Below the pieces are notes generated by a model, which ran no database searches, was not told where the DNA came from, and saw only the letters and a list, made by a program, of their open reading frames with translations. A DNA stretch of 64,000 nt, from assembly GCF_900148495.1 (NCBI RefSeq), contig NZ_FTRU01000008.1:1302001-1366000 (forward strand). Direction: 5' to 3'. Position numbers and translations under genes: made by a program. Origin of the DNA: Negativibacillus massiliensis (GTDB lineage Bacteria; Bacillota; Clostridia; Oscillospirales; Ruminococcaceae). Shown here one piece after another: positions 49,205-58,243 of the stretch. Within the stretch, counting starts at the first letter, position 1, and each line of letters starts with the position of its first letter.

Positions 49205-50230
49205 TTATATATCCACCGCATCGGCATCCACCTGCTGCCAGGATTCAAGATCCTGGTGCAGGTCTTTTTTCTCCACAAAGATGTCTTCCTTGCCGACAAA
49301 GTCAGCCGGCTTTTCATAAGGAACCGTGACCAGATGAGGATATGGAAATCCAACTCCGTTTGCATCAAACATCTCTTTGATGGCAAGGCGCATTCCGCGC
49401 TCCACTTCCCACTGCTTCATCGGCTTTACCTTGCAGATAATTCCGATATCGACACTGGATTCTCCCAGATTGATAATTCCCTGTACAAAAGGAGGTTCCT
49501 CAATGAGCTCTGCATATTCCTGCGCATACTTGTTGACTGCTCGTTCCAAAAGCTCTATGACCTTGCGGGTATCCGACTCATAGGCAGTGGAAACGGTAAT
49601 AGAGGCCACCGAAGTTCCCTTGTTATAGTTGATGACACGGGTGATGGTTCCGTTTGGAATGATGATCTGGTCACCCTTGGCCGAGCGAAGATAGGTCACT
49701 CGCATGGCAGTCGCTTCTACGGTTCCCTCAACATCGTCGATCTTGATATAATCCCCGACAGAAAACTGATTTTCAAAAATCATGAACATTCCCGATACCA
49801 CGTCACGAACCAGGTTCTGGGCACCAAAACCGATTGCCAAGCTTCCGATTCCCGCAGTGACCAAAAGGTTATTGAGCGGTTTTCCCATTCCCAGGATGCT
49901 CAGCACGATCAGAAAAACAAAGAAGTAGATGGCATAACGGGCAACACTTCGGAACAGGGTCATCAGCGTTCGGGTTCGCTTTGCCACCGGTGTATTATTT
50001 TGATATTTTTCATTCTGCATGACCTTCGTTGTCACCGATGACACGATTTTCAGCGCAAGTCTTGCAAGCAGAATAATAATCAGAATGGAAAAAAGTGCCC
50101 ACAGAATATTTCCCCGGTTTTTCAGGATCTTTTCAATCAGCCCATACAGATTCTGTTTAAATTGACCGCTGACTGTAACGACCTCTTCCACCAGATCGGT
50201 CTGTGCGACTTCAAGCAATGCTGTTATCAT
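49205..50230 (-). CDS. Small-conductance mechanosensitive channel (MscS family)
   Basis: A 341-residue channel with three membrane segments (about residues 42-62, 95-115 and 125-150). The pore-lining segment is followed by the MscS beta domain: 'AGIGSLAIGFGAQNLVRDVVSGMFMIFENQFSVGDYI', 'GTVEATAMRVTYLRSAKGDQIIIPNGTI'. It releases solutes during osmotic downshock. The N-terminal 30 residues are periplasmic. It ends near a shared terminator and is 11 bp downstream of the nucleotidyltransferase gene, so it is co-transcribed with it. Confidence 0.92.
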   Translation of the reverse strand: MITALLEVAQTDLVEEVVTVSGQFKQNLYGLIEKILKNRGNILWALFSILIIILLARLALKIVSSVTTKVMQNEKYQNNTPVAKRTRTLMTLFRSVARYAIYFFVFLIVLSILGMGKPLNNLLVTAGIGSLAIGFGAQNLVRDVVSGMFMIFENQFSVGDYIKIDDVEGTVEATAMRVTYLRSAKGDQIIIPNGTITRVINYNKGTSVASITVSTAYESDTRKVIELLERAVNKYAQEYAELIEEPPFVQGIINLGESSVDIGIICKVKPMKQWEVERGMRLAIKEMFDANGVGFPYPHLVTVPYEKPADFVGKEDIFVEKKDLHQDLESWQQVDADAVDI

Positions 50231-50241
50231 TCATTCTCTCC

Positions 50242-51006
50242 TTATATCTTCAAAATGTCCAGCATTCTGCTGTCGATTTCCCACATATTATTGTCACTGT
50301 GCTGTTTTAAAAACAGCTGAAGCAGGCGCTGCGTGCACACTAACATCGGCTGGCGCGCGAACTCTCTCGGGTAGGTCGCCTGCAGTCGAAACAGAAAATC
50401 CCGATCTAGTGTGCGGTAGTCCTTAAACTGATGCTGTTCCTTTTTTTCGTAGTAACACTCTAACCGCACCAGTTTATCGCGGACAAACTCCATACGGGAA
50501 AGAACATACAGAAAGTTTTCCCGCTGGATCTCAAACAAAATTCCCCGCAAAGCATAGATAATCTCAAACTCCCACTCAAGCAGGGTATCGCGGAAGGTCT
50601 GCTGGTCCATCCCCTCCAGCTGGGAGTTGTGCATCCGGTTTAAAACCTTTCCGGTCTTATCCGTCAAAATCTTCCACTGCGCCGAACGCACCTGCAGCGC
50701 CTCGGTAGGAAGAAGCACGACATCAAACTCAAGGCCGTTGCGCAGAAAAACATACAGAAACATTCCCTGCGGAAGTTCTTTCTGCCGGATATAAAGCGCA
50801 TCGTTAAACAATTTATCCAGTCTGACCCGAAGCATCGGAACCTGTTCGGGAAGAAAGGTCGATAAAATCAGATCAATGTCCGAATATTCATCCGGAAATT
50901 TTTCCACACCCGAACCGACCTGTACAATCCCCTCGATTTCGGGGTAGGTGGAAATCACCGTTGCCGCCTGAATCAACAGCTTTGCCCGCTCTTTTTCGGT
51001 ATACAT
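50242..51006 (-). CDS. Nucleotidyltransferase-domain protein
   Basis: A 254-residue protein with an N-terminal Pol-beta-like domain: 'VQVGSGVEKFPDEYSDIDLILS' gives the GS-x-DxD metal/nucleotide motif. The third acidic residue probably lies in 'GLEFDVVLLP'. The helical C-terminus is unlike kanamycin enzymes. The target is unknown; the layout resembles the ANT(6)/AadE-like group in Clostridia. The ATG at 51006 lies just before the dnaI stop, after GGGGTGAG. The 24 further upstream codons overlap dnaI and lack a site. Confidence 0.8.
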   Translation of the reverse strand: MYTEKERAKLLIQAATVISTYPEIEGIVQVGSGVEKFPDEYSDIDLILSTFLPEQVPMLRVRLDKLFNDALYIRQKELPQGMFLYVFLRNGLEFDVVLLPTEALQVRSAQWKILTDKTGKVLNRMHNSQLEGMDQQTFRDTLLEWEFEIIYALRGILFEIQRENFLYVLSRMEFVRDKLVRLECYYEKKEQHQFKDYRTLDRDFLFRLQATYPREFARQPMLVCTQRLLQLFLKQHSDNNMWEIDSRMLDILKI

Positions 51007-51010
51007 AAAC

Positions 51011-52033
51011 TCACCCCATAATCTTGCTCTGAATCCGAACATCCCGTCCAATAAACTCAAACTGTGTATAGCCGCCAAACAGTCTGGATGCCAGTCGGTC
51101 CGTATATCGCTTGCTGATATCCGGGAAGGAAAGATTGGTACTGATGATGGTCGGTCTTCCCTCCAGGAGTCTGGTGTTGATGATATTATAAATCATTGAG
51201 GTTACAAACTGGCTTAAGAACTCGGTTCCAAGGTCGTCCAGAATCAACAGATCACATTCCAGCACCAGTGACAGATAGCTTTGTTCCTCTTCCTGATTGG
51301 AATAGGAAAATTTCTCCTTTTCCAGCCTTGCCAGCAGATTCTGTGCCGAACCGTAGATGACACCATATCCCTTATTGATAACCTCGCCGGCAATCGCCAG
51401 CGAAAGATGGGTCTTGCCAAGTCCGGTGTTGCCCAAAAACAGAAGGCTTGGGGACGCAGTGACGTGATGACCGATTCTTTTTTGGGTATCCGCTGAAAAA
51501 TTCTGTGCATACTCCATGCAGAACTTTTTGATCTGGCTCATCCTCTGATACGGAATCACACCATTTGCCAGAGGGTTCGGGCTGTAATAGTCCAGTGAAA
51601 AGTTTTCAAAGCGGCAGTCCTGCGGGCGCGTTGCTCCCAGAAAATCAAATGCCGCTTCCCGCAGCAGAGCAAGAAAACACTCACATTTTTTTGAGCCGAC
51701 ATAGCCGCTGTCCTTACATATCTTGCAGGTATGCCCATCATCTCGATATACCTCCAGCAATCCCGCCGCTGCAAGCAGATCATCCCGCTGCTTTTGCAGT
51801 CCAAGGCTCTGCTGCTTTAATCGTTCGATGATGGTTTCCACTTGATCTGGTGAACCTGCCACTGCCTGAATAGTCTTCATTCCAATCTGGGCAAGCTCCT
51901 TATCATATTTTTCTATCTGAGGCAGAAGTGCGTAGATCTCCCGCCGGTGCATCAGCGTCTGTTCGTTTGCCTGCTGGCGCCGTGCTGACAGCACCGCTGA
52001 CGCCTGCTGATAAATTTCCCTTGGGTAACCCAT
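51011..52033 (-). CDS. dnaI: Primosomal helicase loader DnaI/DnaC-like ATPase
   Basis: A 340-residue protein. The N-terminus is a coiled coil, then a zinc-binding CX2C...CxC block ('CKICKDSGYVGSKKCECFL'). The AAA+ domain has Walker A 'FLGNTGLGKTHLS', Walker B 'CDLLILDDLGTE' and sensor 'ISTNLSFPDI'. It loads the replicative helicase with DnaD. A dnaD-type gene lies 630 bp upstream with one gene between, supporting a primosome cluster. AGGAGGAAGTGT precedes the ATG. Confidence 0.9.
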   Translation of the reverse strand: MGYPREIYQQASAVLSARRQQANEQTLMHRREIYALLPQIEKYDKELAQIGMKTIQAVAGSPDQVETIIERLKQQSLGLQKQRDDLLAAAGLLEVYRDDGHTCKICKDSGYVGSKKCECFLALLREAAFDFLGATRPQDCRFENFSLDYYSPNPLANGVIPYQRMSQIKKFCMEYAQNFSADTQKRIGHHVTASPSLLFLGNTGLGKTHLSLAIAGEVINKGYGVIYGSAQNLLARLEKEKFSYSNQEEEQSYLSLVLECDLLILDDLGTEFLSQFVTSMIYNIINTRLLEGRPTIISTNLSFPDISKRYTDRLASRLFGGYTQFEFIGRDVRIQSKIMG

Positions 52034-52076
52034 ACACTTCCTCCTTTTAATCTAAAACACAACTCTCAAACTCTCA

Positions 52077-52625
52077 CTATTTGGATACTTTGCGCAGCTT
52101 TAATGAAACTCCCTGGCTTTCTGCCGCCTGCTTGAGAAGCCGCGACGCGGCAGCTGCCTTTTCCCGCAGCGGCTGTTTTAAAATCTGCTCATCCTGCAGC
52201 TGGCAAATCATGTCCTCCAGTCTGCTTTCTTCCAGAAGATTTACCGCAGTGGAGTATAAGGTCTTTTTTCGTCCGTCATTAAATTGTTCGAGCAAAAAGT
52301 GCAGAATCTGCTCTTTTCGCTTCTGCTCATCACAATACGCTTTTATGCCGATGATTCTTGCTTTCTCAATATCTTTTTTCTGATTTTGATGGGTAATAAA
52401 TGAGTCTGCTTCATCAATATTTTGATATTTAGAACAGGGGTATTCTTTGCACAAAAAGCAGTATTCCACCTTATCGTGTTCTAAGCTGCACCGCGCAATC
52501 GCACAGGACTGGTTCCCCTCTCCCTGTCCGCATCCAGGGCAGTATTTGCCCAGGTACATCGGACACAGCGCACAGTTTAAACCGCACAGAGAAAACCAGC
52601 GGTCGTTTCTTTCAAAGCCCTTCAT
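52077..52625 (-). CDS. DUF3795-domain cysteine-rich protein
   Basis: A 182-residue protein. The N-terminal 70 residues carry an unusual zinc-finger-like pattern ('SLCGLNCALCPMYLGKYCPGCGQGEGNQSCAIARCSLEH' and 'EYCFLCKEYPCSKY'), typical of DUF3795. The rest is helical and charged. Function unknown; metal binding is likely from the eleven cysteines. It lies in the dnaD-dnaI cluster and is probably co-transcribed. Confidence 0.82.
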   Translation of the reverse strand: MKGFERNDRWFSLCGLNCALCPMYLGKYCPGCGQGEGNQSCAIARCSLEHDKVEYCFLCKEYPCSKYQNIDEADSFITHQNQKKDIEKARIIGIKAYCDEQKRKEQILHFLLEQFNDGRKKTLYSTAVNLLEESRLEDMICQLQDEQILKQPLREKAAAASRLLKQAAESQGVSLKLRKVSK

Positions 52626-52666
52626 CTTCTATCAAAGACCTTTCTGTCCTTCCATACTCAAAAATA

Positions 52667-53698
52667 TTATTCCGGCTTTACCCCACCGTACGTAATAAAC
52701 TGCTGGATCTGGTCAAAATCAATAGAAGATGCCTCTGTTTTTGCCATTGCCTTAGCGCTCTGACGTTCGTTGACTGCATCCTTTGGATTGGTGATTCCCT
52801 TTTCGTGCCAGCTTGTCAGAATCTTGTTAGTGTAAGGAAATGAAACCTTTCCAATCTGGTCGATGGTGCGCTCATAGGCAAGTTTAACCATCGAGATATC
52901 AAAATGATATTCCATAAACCAGGTGTCGATATATTTCTGTTCCTGTTTTGTTAGGCTCCTGTCGTGAATACCAAATGCTGCCCGCACCTGTCCCTGTGCG
53001 CTGTCCTGCTGCTGGCGGCGGGTCAGATATTCCTCTGCCTGCTCATAAGTATAGATCTGTTCGGACATCATATCAGTAAGCAGCTTTGACAGTGCACGCA
53101 CATTTCCTCTGTTTTGTGAACAGCAGTGAGCGGTTGCAAGCAGGATATATTCCGGCGGCAGACCAGCGTAGGTATAAAATGACACCACTGTTTCAATCTC
53201 GCTTCGGGTGAGCACCTTGCCCATCTGAACCTGTACAGCATCCACAAGCTGCTGAATGCTGTTATCATCCTTTGCCAATGTGTGGATCTCATCGATCGCC
53301 ATGGTCTTTTTCTGTGCGCGAAGTCCCATCGATACCCGCGCATTTTGTTCCTTTGCCGCTACGGAAACTGGCTGCTGCAACACAGGAGAAGATGTCTGTC
53401 GGGATGTCGGCTGTGGTGCAGTGTACGCAGTCGTTTGCTGCACCGCTTGCGCGGAGGAATCTCTGTTTAAAATTCCTTCTCCTGCCCAGAAATCCAGAGC
53501 CTCCAGCACCTGAGAAACATCCAGAAGCAGCCTGTCTGCCAGATACTGCGGCTGAATCGTTTTCATCTGTGCCTGATGTTGCATCAGATACAACAGTACC
53601 CTCAGTGCCTGTCCGGAAGCGATGCACAAAGTCTGCTCCGAAAGTGTCGGAAGAGCAAACACCGATGAAAAGCTCGAATAATTGATGCTGTAGTTCAT
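52667..53698 (-). CDS. dnaD: DnaD-domain primosomal protein
   Basis: A 343-residue protein. The N-terminal winged helix ('ASGQALRVLLYLMQHQAQMKTIQPQYLADRLLLDVSQVLEALDFWAGEGIL') is followed by a variable Gln/Ala linker and one or two DnaB_2/DnaD C-terminal domains ('GKVLTRSEIETVVSFYTYAGLPPEYILLATAHC', 'FPYTNKILTSWHEKGI' with the YxxxIxxxW signature). It remodels origin DNA and recruits DnaI. The ATG at 53698 is where homology starts; the frame is open far upstream without sense. Confidence 0.88.
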   Translation of the reverse strand: MNYSINYSSFSSVFALPTLSEQTLCIASGQALRVLLYLMQHQAQMKTIQPQYLADRLLLDVSQVLEALDFWAGEGILNRDSSAQAVQQTTAYTAPQPTSRQTSSPVLQQPVSVAAKEQNARVSMGLRAQKKTMAIDEIHTLAKDDNSIQQLVDAVQVQMGKVLTRSEIETVVSFYTYAGLPPEYILLATAHCCSQNRGNVRALSKLLTDMMSEQIYTYEQAEEYLTRRQQQDSAQGQVRAAFGIHDRSLTKQEQKYIDTWFMEYHFDISMVKLAYERTIDQIGKVSFPYTNKILTSWHEKGITNPKDAVNERQSAKAMAKTEASSIDFDQIQQFITYGGVKPE

Positions 53699-53917
53699 AA
53701 ACCCGAATCCCTGCCCTTTTTGATCATAACTTGTTTTTTTATTATACCAAAAAAACATGCTCTTGTTAAGCACCCGCCAAACTCTCTTGCAAAAATTCCT
53801 GTTTTTGCCACTTAGGGCAAAATGAAATGGATGATAGACAGAAATCCTCAACAGGTATATAATAAACACATGGTTTTTGTATTTCCTGTATCTTTTATAT
53901 AAAGGAGTGACTGTTTT

Positions 53918-54763
53918 ATGATCGGCGATCTGCACTGTCACAGTAAACTTTCCGATGGCTCCACCAGCCTGGAAGATATTGTTTTTTATGCCAAACGGGC
54001 AGGACTGGACGTTCTTGCCCTGACCGACCATGACACCATGTCCGGTATCTCCCGAACCGAGATTCTGGGCAAACGCTACGGAATCACCATCCTTCCTGGT
54101 GTGGAAATTTCCACCTACGATGAACAAACCGGACGCAGAGTCCATATTCTGTGTTATCTTCCGCAAAAGCCGGACCGTCTGGCAGGTCTGCTTGCCCGCA
54201 CGCTGGAAGAACGCCGTCGTTCTGGAGAACAGATGATCGAACAGGTAACCCGCTATTTCCCGGTAACCCCGGAACATATCCTGCGGTATGCTGCGGCAAG
54301 CAACTCGATTTATAAGGTACACATCATGCAGGCTCTTCTGGATCTGGGGTATGACACCGCTATCTATGGTCCTTTGTATCAGGAACTCTTTTCAGATAAG
54401 GGCGGAAAATGTCTGGTTAAAACCGTTTACCCAAAGCTTGATGAGGTTTTGGAGACAGTTCGAAGTGCCAACGGTGTCGCTGTTTTTGCGCATCCAAGCG
54501 TTTACCGTTCGATGGATCTGGTAAAGCATCTGGCACCTTCTGGACTGATCGATGGAATCGAAGTATATCATCCGCGCAACACCCCAGAAGACCAGCAGGT
54601 TCTCCTGAAGCTGTGTGAGGAAAACAACCTAATTGTTACCGGAGGAACTGATTTTCATGGAAGCTATGCTTCCCGAAAGGCAAATCCGCTGGGAACATGT
54701 GTCACAGATGAAGACAACCTGAAAAAGATCTTCCGCCGCGCAAAAGAACTTGAAGAAAGGTGA
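53918..54763 (+). CDS. PHP-domain phosphoesterase (nucleoside 3',5'-bisphosphate phosphatase-like)
   Basis: A 281-residue PHP enzyme. Metal ligands: 'GDLHCHSKLSDG' (HxH), 'VLALTDHDTMSG', 'LPGVEIST', 'VHILCYLP', 'VAVFAHPSVY' and C-terminal 'TGGTDFHGSY'. These match the YciV/TrpH group that removes a phosphate from 3',5'-nucleoside bisphosphates or short RNAs. AAAGGAGTGACTGTTTT precedes the ATG. It is first in a small + strand group with the TSCPD gene. Confidence 0.9.
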   Translation: MIGDLHCHSKLSDGSTSLEDIVFYAKRAGLDVLALTDHDTMSGISRTEILGKRYGITILPGVEISTYDEQTGRRVHILCYLPQKPDRLAGLLARTLEERRRSGEQMIEQVTRYFPVTPEHILRYAAASNSIYKVHIMQALLDLGYDTAIYGPLYQELFSDKGGKCLVKTVYPKLDEVLETVRSANGVAVFAHPSVYRSMDLVKHLAPSGLIDGIEVYHPRNTPEDQQVLLKLCEENNLIVTGGTDFHGSYASRKANPLGTCVTDEDNLKKIFRRAKELEER

Positions 54764-54817
54764 TGAATCTGTTAAAATAGATTCGTTAACATATCTTTTT
54801 GCGAAGGGATGATAGAC

Positions 54818-55069
54818 ATGTCTTTTGAGTACCATACCGAAGGAACCTGTGCCCGCAACATTATTTTGGAAATGGACGGCGACATCATCAAAAATGTACA
54901 GTTCATCGGCGGATGCAACGGAAATCTGAAAGGAATCAGCGCTCTGATTCGCGGACAGAAAGCACAGGACGTCATTGAACGCGTTAAAGGCATTCAGTGC
55001 GGACCAAAATCCACATCCTGTCCAGATCAGCTGGCTCATGCACTGGAGGCATATCTCAGCCAGAGATAA
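54818..55069 (+). CDS. TSCPD-domain protein (TIGR03905 family)
   Basis: An 83-residue single-domain protein: 'FEYHTEGTCARNIILEMDGDIIKNVQFIGGCNGNLKGISALIRGQKAQDVIERVKGIQCGPKSTSCPDQLAHAL' carries the name-giving TSCPD motif. This domain also ends some ribonucleotide reductases, but the short family is of unknown function. The second ATG (54818) is preferred because AAGGG directly abuts the first one. Confidence 0.9.
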   Translation: MSFEYHTEGTCARNIILEMDGDIIKNVQFIGGCNGNLKGISALIRGQKAQDVIERVKGIQCGPKSTSCPDQLAHALEAYLSQR

Positions 55070-55141
55070 TCTGACAAAAATCCTGCTTTCACACAAAGCA
55101 GAGTTGGGACAAACCCCCAACAGGAGGAAAGGAGTTCTGAC

Positions 55142-55861
55142 ATGACACCATTTGTTTTTAGCCAACCGCAGATCGTTTGGACGCTTTGCGTCTTTACTGC
55201 ATGCAGTTTTCTTTTTCTGCTCAGTGCGTTCTGGTTGTGTCGCAAACAGCCTGCCAGACTCCTTGATTCTCTTTGTCTCTGCCAGCAGACTGCCTGCGAC
55301 GAGGAAGGGGTTCGTCTGGCCTTTGGCAAATCCAGCTCTGCAAACCTTGACCCTTCGGAAGAAGAAATCGACCGTTATTTTAAGCACAAACAGTCGCACA
55401 ACATTGAACACGCGCGGCATCTCGGCTCCCTTTTGGGAGAAGATATCCTCTCCTTCCGTCCGGAGCTGGAATACTCTTATCTTACTTCCTGGGAATTAAA
55501 TCATGTCCGGATGCTGTACCTGTTTGTCACCGAGGACTGTGTCCGCCATTTTATCAAGGATTCCATCCTTCTCAATCTGGTTCTGGCACAGATTAACGAT
55601 ATCCTCTCTCTGCGTCTTCCTGATTTTTATAACTATGGAAATTTCTCGCAGTATCGTTCCTACACTGTCTACAAGATGTGTCTGGACGAAAACCGCCATT
55701 CCTTCCCGGAAGAAAAAGCGGTGCAGATCGGTCGATGCTGGGCAAAAATGATTGGCAAACCGGATGACGAGCATCTTTCTTTGATTGGAAGCAAATTCTA
55801 CCTCATGATGAAAAGCAGATGTGAACAGCGTCTACTCAACACCTCATTCACCTGTATTTAA
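55142..55861 (+). CDS. Membrane-anchored protein of unknown function
   Basis: A 239-residue protein. One N-terminal membrane segment ('IVWTLCVFTACSFLFLLSAFWLC', residues 11-33) leads to a soluble helical domain with several acidic and His-rich stretches ('KHKQSHNIEHARHLGSLLGEDIL', 'LTSWELNHVRMLYLFVTEDCVRHFI'). I recognise no family. CAGGAGGAAAGGAGTTCTGAC precedes the ATG, 72 bp after the TSCPD gene; a terminator follows it. Confidence 0.68.
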   Translation: MTPFVFSQPQIVWTLCVFTACSFLFLLSAFWLCRKQPARLLDSLCLCQQTACDEEGVRLAFGKSSSANLDPSEEEIDRYFKHKQSHNIEHARHLGSLLGEDILSFRPELEYSYLTSWELNHVRMLYLFVTEDCVRHFIKDSILLNLVLAQINDILSLRLPDFYNYGNFSQYRSYTVYKMCLDENRHSFPEEKAVQIGRCWAKMIGKPDDEHLSLIGSKFYLMMKSRCEQRLLNTSFTCI

Positions 55862-55873
55862 TGAAAACCTATC

Positions 55874-55910
55874 GGCAATTTCCCTTGTTGGAAATTGCCT
55901 TTTTCTTTTG
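55874..55910 (+). terminator. Terminator of the PHP-TSCPD group
   Basis: GGCAATTTCC-cttgtt-GGAAATTGCC followed by TTTTTCTTTT. Confidence 0.85.
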
Positions 55911-55925
55911 GAAAGGAGTTTTATC

Positions 55926-56426
55926 ATGCTGTATCCTATTGGCAGCCATTCCCCATCTCTGCACCCTTCCTGCAAGATAGCACCTACTGCGGTCATTGCC
56001 GGGGCGGTCTCTCTTTCATCTGATGTCAGTGTCTGGCATCACGCTGTGTTGCGTGCAGACAAAGACCAAATCCAGATTGGTGCAGGAAGCAACGTTCAGG
56101 ACAACTGCACCATCCATGTTGATGCCGGATTCCCCTGTATTGTTGGCGAAGGGATCACAATTGGACATGGTGCGATCCTGCATGGATGCACCATCGGCAA
56201 CCACTGTACCATCGGCATGGGCTCCATTATCCTCAACGGTGCTATCATTGGGGATAATTGCATTGTAGGAGCTGGAGCGCTCATCACACAAAATATGGTC
56301 ATCCCTGACGGTTCGATGGTATTTGGTTCCCCGGCAAAGGTTAGACGACCGCTTACCGAAGAGGAAATTGCTCACATTCGACACAGTGCTGCCGAATATA
56401 TCGAGTCTGCCAGAGAACAGCTGTAG
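55926..56426 (+). CDS. Gamma-carbonic anhydrase-like hexapeptide protein
   Basis: A 166-residue left-handed beta-helix protein. 'PTAVIAGAVSLSSDVSVWHHAVLRADKDQIQIGAGSNVQDNCTIHVDAGFPCIVGEGITIGHGAILHGCTIGNHCTIGMGSIILNGAIIGDNCIVGAGALIT' matches the YrdA/CaiE-like gamma-CA family, with the zinc ligands His in 'CTIHVD', 'GHGAILHG'. Whether it is an active carbonic anhydrase is uncertain. AAAGGAGTTTTATC precedes the ATG. Confidence 0.92.
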   Translation: MLYPIGSHSPSLHPSCKIAPTAVIAGAVSLSSDVSVWHHAVLRADKDQIQIGAGSNVQDNCTIHVDAGFPCIVGEGITIGHGAILHGCTIGNHCTIGMGSIILNGAIIGDNCIVGAGALITQNMVIPDGSMVFGSPAKVRRPLTEEEIAHIRHSAAEYIESAREQL

Positions 56427-56552
56427 CCATTCCTGTTTTTCGCTCCCCATTTTATACAGCATCTTTTGTTCCGCTCACTTTCTGAACGTTTCGGACTGCC
56501 CCCGTTCAGCGGGCTGCACGCTTAGCGGGCATCCTGCCCGCCCAAAAGCTTA

Positions 56553-56855
56553 TCAGAAGCCCGGCTTTTCCTTAACATTTGCCAGAAGTTCTTTTTGTTC
56601 TGGATGCTCTGCAAACCAGCTTTGTGCGCCCCGGCATTCCAGCAGCAGCTTTATCTGTCTGCGGTATAATTCCCCACATAGACTTTGCCAGATCTCATTC
56701 TTTTTTTCCTCTGTGGTTTCTTTTTCAAAGCGAAAATCGGTCAGGCGATAAATTCCCTTCTTGTGGAAGAGAAGCAAAAAACTGCCGATCTTCTCTTCTT
56801 CATAAAACGACAGCGTCAACCGTCCTCTCTGATTTTCTTCCCTGCAATCCGGCAT
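56553..56855 (-). CDS. Small uncharacterised protein
   Basis: A 100-residue charged protein: 'GRLTLSFYEEEKIGSFLLLFHKKGIYRLTDFRFEKETTEEKKNEIWQSLCGELYRRQIKLLLECRGAQSWFAEHPEQKELLANV'. It looks like a mixed alpha/beta fold with no membrane segment. Not recognised. The ATG at 56855 follows AGGAAGGAGAAGAAAA; sixteen upstream codons have no site. Confidence 0.65.
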   Translation of the reverse strand: MPDCREENQRGRLTLSFYEEEKIGSFLLLFHKKGIYRLTDFRFEKETTEEKKNEIWQSLCGELYRRQIKLLLECRGAQSWFAEHPEQKELLANVKEKPGF

Positions 56856-56943
56856 TTTTCTTCTCCTTCCTGTTTTCCTGTCCTTTTTTATATGATACCT
56901 CATTATACCATATTTCTTTGTCGAATCAACAAAGAGTGTTTGG

Positions 56944-57579
56944 TTAAATGAGCTTTATCAGTCCCAGCACAATCAAAAGAGCCCCTGCCACCCAGCTAAT
57001 GTCCTGTTCGTGCTTTCTGGAAAAGCGGATTCCCGTTCGACAGCCCAGATGAACGGCAAAAAGATTGATAAACATTGCAATCAAAAAAATCAACCAGTGA
57101 CTGACATCCAGAATTCCGGCACCCACACCGGCTGCCAGACCATCCACGCTGAGCGCTGCTGCAAGGCTGATTGCCTCCGGTACAGACAGTGACTGAGAAC
57201 GGTTAAAGTCCGCCTGAGCAGAATCGACGCAGACCTGCAAAAAGATTTTGAGATTTTTCCGGTAAAAAACCATTCCTTCTTTGTTCTCACAGCATCGCCG
57301 GAGCAGTTCCTTGATGACGCCGTCAAACAGACGTACACTTCCCATCATGACTAGAATTATACAGCCAATAACAGCCCCTGTACGCGGTGAAATCCAGTTT
57401 CCAATCCATCCACCCAACGAGATTGCAAGCCATAAACTTGCAGAACAGGTCAGACTGATAGCTAATACAGACCGAAACGGCACCATGATTTTCTGGGTCC
57501 CCAGCGCAACCCCCGCGGTAAAGGTATCCAGACTGAGCGCCAACACCAGAAAAAACGCCTGGAAAATGGAAAAAAGCAA
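56944..57579 (-). CDS. ytaF: YtaF-like sporulation membrane protein (MntP fold), TTG start
   Basis: A 211-residue protein with six membrane segments in two repeats. Each repeat has an Asp motif: 'FLVLALSLDTFTAGVALG' (residues 10-27) and 'AALSVDGLAAGVGAG' (about residues 142-156), the pattern of the MntP/YtaF metal-efflux-like family. A cytosolic loop with 'LRRCCENKEG' separates the halves. YtaF is a sporulation-associated member; transport activity is not shown. The start is TTG 57579, 8 bp after AAGGGG. Confidence 0.82.
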   Translation of the reverse strand: MLFSIFQAFFLVLALSLDTFTAGVALGTQKIMVPFRSVLAISLTCSASLWLAISLGGWIGNWISPRTGAVIGCIILVMMGSVRLFDGVIKELLRRCCENKEGMVFYRKNLKIFLQVCVDSAQADFNRSQSLSVPEAISLAAALSVDGLAAGVGAGILDVSHWLIFLIAMFINLFAVHLGCRTGIRFSRKHEQDISWVAGALLIVLGLIKLI

Positions 57580-57756
57580 ACAATCATCCCCTTAAAAACA
57601 GTTCTGTATCCATTGTATGAGGCTCAAAAATATCTGGTGAAAACATCAATCTACAAAATTCCATCTTTTTCTAAAAAAATGCTTGACTTTTTCATTCCGC
57701 TTTGCTATAATATAAAAGCACTCGCGAGTTGAGTGTACGCAGCGAATAACATCTAT

Positions 57757-57848
57757 GGAAAGATGGCTGAGCTGGTCTAAGGCGCACGACTGGAAATCGT
57801 GTGTGCCCTATAAAGGCACCGAGGGTTCGAATCCCTCTCTTTCCGCCA
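57757..57848 (+). tRNA. tRNA-Ser (GGA anticodon)
   Basis: The acceptor GGAAAGA pairs with TCTTTCC, with discriminator G and encoded CCA. The anticodon loop is CTGGAAA (anticodon GGA). A long variable arm (TGTGCCCTATAAAGGCACC) is typical of serine tRNA. The T loop is GGTTCGAATCC. It is followed by a terminator. Confidence 0.95.
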
Positions 57849-57849
57849 A

Positions 57850-57887
57850 AAAAGAGTCTTCACTTTTGTGGAGACTCTTTTTTTATA
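57850..57887 (+). terminator. Terminator after tRNA-Ser
   Basis: AAAGAGTCT-tcacttttgtgg-AGACTCTTT followed by TTTTTAT. Confidence 0.85.
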
Positions 57888-57899
57888 TGAAATGGGAAG

Positions 57900-58075
57900 G
57901 GATTCGATTGAGCCGACATAAAAATTTTTAATTTTTATGGAAAAACAGTCCGGTGGACTGTTTTTAGGCGAGGGGTAACGGAGTGAATCCCTCTCTTTCC
58001 GCCAAAAAGAAGTTCCAAAATGGAACTTCTTTTTTTGTTTTAATGAAAAAATTTGATTGATTCGACATAAAAATC
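57900..58075 (+). repeat. Duplicated tRNA-Ser 3' end with second terminator
   Basis: GAATCCCTCTCTTTCCGCCA (57985-58004) repeats the last 20 bases of tRNA-Ser, again followed by a hairpin plus T run (AAGAAGTTCC/GGAACTTCTTTTT). The trailing GATTGA..CGACATAAAAAT also occurs after both copies (from 57907 and 58055). An AAAAACAGTCC/GGACTGTTTTT hairpin lies between. It looks like a scar or tandem duplication at a tRNA integration site. Confidence 0.6.
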
Positions 58076-58089
58076 TTTCGAAAAACACT

Positions 58090-58225
58090 TACAGTTTATG
58101 GGTACACCGTAGTGCGTCCGCACACTAATATGCGGACGCAGCAGAAAGCTTCAAAAGCCCCTATCGTTTCTATTTTGAAGTGCCACAGGAGCGTTGTTCC
58201 CATATTCCCACAATCTTTCATTTTT
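58090..58225 (+). repeat. Decayed copy of the hut-region intergenic repeat (module B)
   Basis: GTGCGTCCGCACactaaTATGCGGACGC, then 'CCCCTATCGTTTCTATTTTGAAGTGCCACAGGAGCGTTG' (positions about 58158-58196) line up with module B of the repeats at 36895-42600. Hairpins are degraded. Confidence 0.45.
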
Positions 58226-58243
58226 TCTTATACATATAAAATC

